A stretch of 14,171 nucleotides of DNA from RGIG8709 sp045537065 (GTDB taxonomy: Bacteria > Bacillota > Clostridia > Monoglobales > Monoglobaceae): positions 1 through 14,171 of the forward strand of contig JAZSOT010000045.1 of the NCBI GenBank assembly GCA_045537065.1, written 5' to 3'. The notes below the pieces were generated by a model that worked only from the letters and a program-made list of their open reading frames with translations, did not search any database and was not told where the DNA came from. A program made the translations under genes and the position numbers. Positions within the stretch are counted from its first letter, which is position 1. Every line of letters starts with the position of its first letter. Positions 12,644 to 14,171 of the stretch are shown one piece after another.

Positions 12644-12915
12644 CCAAGAAGCTCCTTCATCATTTCATCAACATCTGTGTAAGACTTGCCTAGAGAAGGA
12701 TTTTTCTTCATTGCTTTTACTTCTTCAATAGCCTCAATAGTTTCACTGTTCGGAACTCTCATAGAAATATCAAAAGGTATTCCCTGCTCTCTTACAGCTT
12801 GTTTGGCAGACAAGGTGAAAAATGTTGTCATATCCATTCCCAAATTTGAAACAAGCTCCTGAAGCTGAACTTTCAATTCTTCATCAATTCGCATAGTTAT
12901 ATTTGTTACTGCCAT
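12640..12915 (-). CDS. dinJ: DinJ/RelB-family antitoxin
   Basis: The product has 91 aa and an N-terminal ribbon-helix-helix DNA-binding domain: TNITMRIDEELKVQLQELV followed by GMDMTTFFTLSAKQAVREQG and IPFDI, the DinJ signature. The C-terminal half is charged and would wrap the toxin. In DinJ/YafQ systems this protein neutralises YafQ and, with it, represses the operon. ATG 12915 has AGGAGGG 7 nt upstream. It appears intact although its partner toxin frame has a stop, so it may be an orphan antitoxin, or may guard against related toxins elsewhere. Confidence 0.92.
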   Translation of the reverse strand: MAVTNITMRIDEELKVQLQELVSNLGMDMTTFFTLSAKQAVREQGIPFDISMRVPNSETIEAIEEVKAMKKNPSLGKSYTDVDEMMKELLG

Positions 12916-12934
12916 ATTATTACCCTCCTTTATT

Positions 12935-12966
12935 ATAATATTATCACAATATTATTACATTGTCAA
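12935..12966 (-). promoter_or_regulatory. Promoter and probable operator of the dinJ-yafQ operon
   Basis: TTGACA (12966-12961), 17-bp spacer and TAATAT (12943-12938). A perfect inverted repeat of ATAATATT (12935-12942) and AATATTAT (12948-12955) with a 5-bp centre covers the -10 box, a fitting site for a ribbon-helix-helix autorepressor. Confidence 0.75.
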
Positions 12967-13003
12967 TATATTATATGTGCGTTGTATTTTTTTATACAAA
13001 GGA

Positions 13004-13038
13004 CAAAAAAAGGACTTCCCTTTGAGGGGAGAAGTCCT
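13004..13038 (-). terminator. Second terminator downstream of fhs
   Basis: On the minus strand AGGACTTC (13038-13031) pairs with GAAGTCCT (13018-13011), with a few more C-G pairs inside; seven T residues follow. The 3' arm can alternatively pair with a distant segment next to the fhs stop (13157-13172). Confidence 0.75.
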
Positions 13039-13172
13039 GCTGACACAAAGGATTTTAAGTGCAAAGCAAAGAAAAAACACAGGCAATCCTTTGTGGATTG
13101 CCGAGTATTTTTCTGATGCATTGTGCCAAAATACAAAGTGTAAGTTGGGCTTATATCCTTAAAGGGAAGTCC
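13012..13172. repeat. Nested competing inverted repeats in the fhs 3' region
   Basis: GGACTTCCCTTTGAGG (13012-13027) and CCTTAAAGGGAAGTCC (13157-13172) are inverted copies with one mismatch in 16, enclosing about 130 nt. Inside, CACAAAGGATT (13044-13054) and AATCCTTTGTG (13085-13095) are a perfect 11-bp inverted pair. Both compete with the two local terminator hairpins. No gene is visible here, and no target-site duplication was found at the ends. Confidence 0.6.
13072..13102 (-). terminator. First terminator downstream of fhs
   Basis: On the minus strand GGCAATCC (13102-13095) pairs with GGATTGCC (13089-13082), eight pairs with a 5-nt loop, followed by TGTG and six T residues (13077-13072). 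It lies 74 nt after the fhs stop. Confidence 0.75.
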
Positions 13173-13175
13173 CGA

Positions 13176-14171
13176 TTAGAACAATCCGCTTATAACTCCG
13201 TTTTCGTCCACATCGATTTTCTCTGCGGCGGGAACTTTTGGAAGTCCGGGCATTGTCATAATCTCGCCTGTTAAAACAACGATAAACCCTGCACCTGCAG
13301 AAATTTTTACATTTCTTACGGTTACTGTGAAGTCTTCGGGAGCACCAAGCAAACTCATATCATCCGAAAAACTATACTGAGTTTTTGCCATACAAACGGG
13401 AAGATTTGAAAATCCCATTTCAGAGAGGCTTGCTATCTGTTTTGATGCTTCCTTGGTGTAATTAACCCCTTTTCCGCCGTAAATCTTCTTAACAACCGCC
13501 TCAATTTTATCTTCAATAGTGCCGTCAAGCTCATAGCTGAATGAAAAGTCGTTTTCCTCTTCGCAAAGTTTTACTACTGCCTCTGCAAGCTCCATTCCGC
13601 CTTCTCCGCCCTTTGCCCAAACATCGGAAAGGACAACATTTACCCCGAGAGCTTTACATTTTTCAATAATAAGCTCAATTTCTGCATCTGTGTCTGTTGG
13701 GAATTTGTTAACCGCAACAACACAAGGGAGCTTATACACATTTTTAATATTTGAAACGTGCCTTAAAAGGTTTGGAATACCTTTTTCGAGAGCATCAAGA
13801 TTTTCTGCCCCTAAATCGGCTTTCGCAACTCCTCCGTGCATCTTAAGGGCACGAACAGTTGCAACCATAACAACCGCTGATGGTTTAAGTCCTGCATATC
13901 TACACTTGATATCAAGGAACTTTTCAGCACCTAAATCCGCACCGAAGCCTGCTTCCGTTACTGCATAATCCGAAAGCTTCATAGCCATTTTGGTTGCAAT
14001 AACTGAGTTACAGCCATGGGCAATATTTGCAAAAGGTCCGCCGTGAACAATTGCTGGAGTTCCCTCCAAGGTCTGAACAAGATTTGGCTTTATGGCATCC
14101 TTTAAAAGTGCACACATAGCACCTGCCGCCTTCAGGTCACCTGCTGTTACGGGCTTATTCTCATAGGTATA
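13176..14171 (-). CDS. fhs: Formate-tetrahydrofolate ligase, N-terminal part outside window
   Basis: The product joins formate to tetrahydrofolate with ATP, giving 10-formyl-THF for purines, formyl-Met and, in acetogens, the Wood-Ljungdahl pathway. The C-terminal 331 codons of a family of about 556 aa are present; the frame is open to the window edge (YTYENKPVTAGDLKAAGAM), so ATG 14117 is internal, not a start. Recognisable are LVQTLEGTPAIVHGGPFANI, AHGCNSV, AVNKFPTDTDAE and VLTGEIMTMPGLPKVPAAEK close to the C-terminus, all well conserved. It is followed by two terminators and a complex inverted-repeat region before dinJ. Confidence 0.96.
   Translation of the reverse strand, partial: YTYENKPVTAGDLKAAGAMCALLKDAIKPNLVQTLEGTPAIVHGGPFANIAHGCNSVIATKMAMKLSDYAVTEAGFGADLGAEKFLDIKCRYAGLKPSAVVMVATVRALKMHGGVAKADLGAENLDALEKGIPNLLRHVSNIKNVYKLPCVVAVNKFPTDTDAEIELIIEKCKALGVNVVLSDVWAKGGEGGMELAEAVVKLCEEENDFSFSYELDGTIEDKIEAVVKKIYGGKGVNYTKEASKQIASLSEMGFSNLPVCMAKTQYSFSDDMSLLGAPEDFTVTVRNVKISAGAGFIVVLTGEIMTMPGLPKVPAAEKIDVDENGVISGLF

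Noticed and set aside
12330..13003. Mobile insertion carrying the toxin-antitoxin pair
   Set aside because: No transposase, terminal repeats or target duplications were found at the edges; lateral gain remains possible but unsupported.
13059..13274. 71-aa plus-strand frame
   Set aside because: It has no SD, overlaps the fhs 3' end on the other strand, and its sequence is explained by the inverted-repeat region.

Overview
The window reads as chromosome of a low-GC, endospore-forming member of the Clostridia, probably an uncultured gut lineage. The grounds are a SipL-type DUF3794/LysM spore protein, a formate-tetrahydrofolate ligase, folate-dependent TrmFO, strong purine-rich Shine-Dalgarno (SD) sites, some GTG and TTG starts, and many consensus sigma-A promoters with exactly 17-bp spacers. 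The taxon is inferred from gene content; no rRNA is present.

Layout. 1-1505 (minus): a truncated TPR membrane protein follows the tRNA dihydrouridine synthase dusB. 1517-2097 (plus): a small helical protein of unknown function lies behind a leader that contains an intrinsic terminator and a candidate antiterminator arm. 2100-5996 (plus): proB-tmk, an M14 peptidase whose SD lies inside a terminator hairpin, then trmFO with its own promoter and a bidirectional terminator. 6002-9530 (minus): a YfcE-type phosphodiesterase, then asd-dapA-dapB, the shared aspartate route to diaminopimelate and lysine. 9548-12329 (plus): three small, probably sporulation-linked genes, then sipL behind a sigma-E-like promoter. 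12368-12966 (minus): a DinJ/YafQ toxin-antitoxin pair whose toxin frame is interrupted by an in-frame TAA. 13004-14171 (minus): the 3' part of fhs and a 3' region rich in competing inverted repeats and two terminators.

The most interesting structure occurs three times, ahead of dusB, proB and the phosphodiesterase gene, always in the orientation of the gene. A sigma-A-like promoter is followed within the presumed 5' UTR by an array of short hairpins. The hairpins differ in sequence but keep their pairing, and constant (T)CGATAT linkers separate them. The array always ends in a GTTGCC-type hairpin 20-26 nt before the start codon. Linker spacings (25/19/17, 25/20/17 and 23/18/18 nt) are nearly conserved. 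I infer a modular structured 5'-UTR element, possibly binding a protein at repeated CGAUAU sites. The arrays are open in some frames and can yield false N-terminal extensions; the starts given here avoid them.
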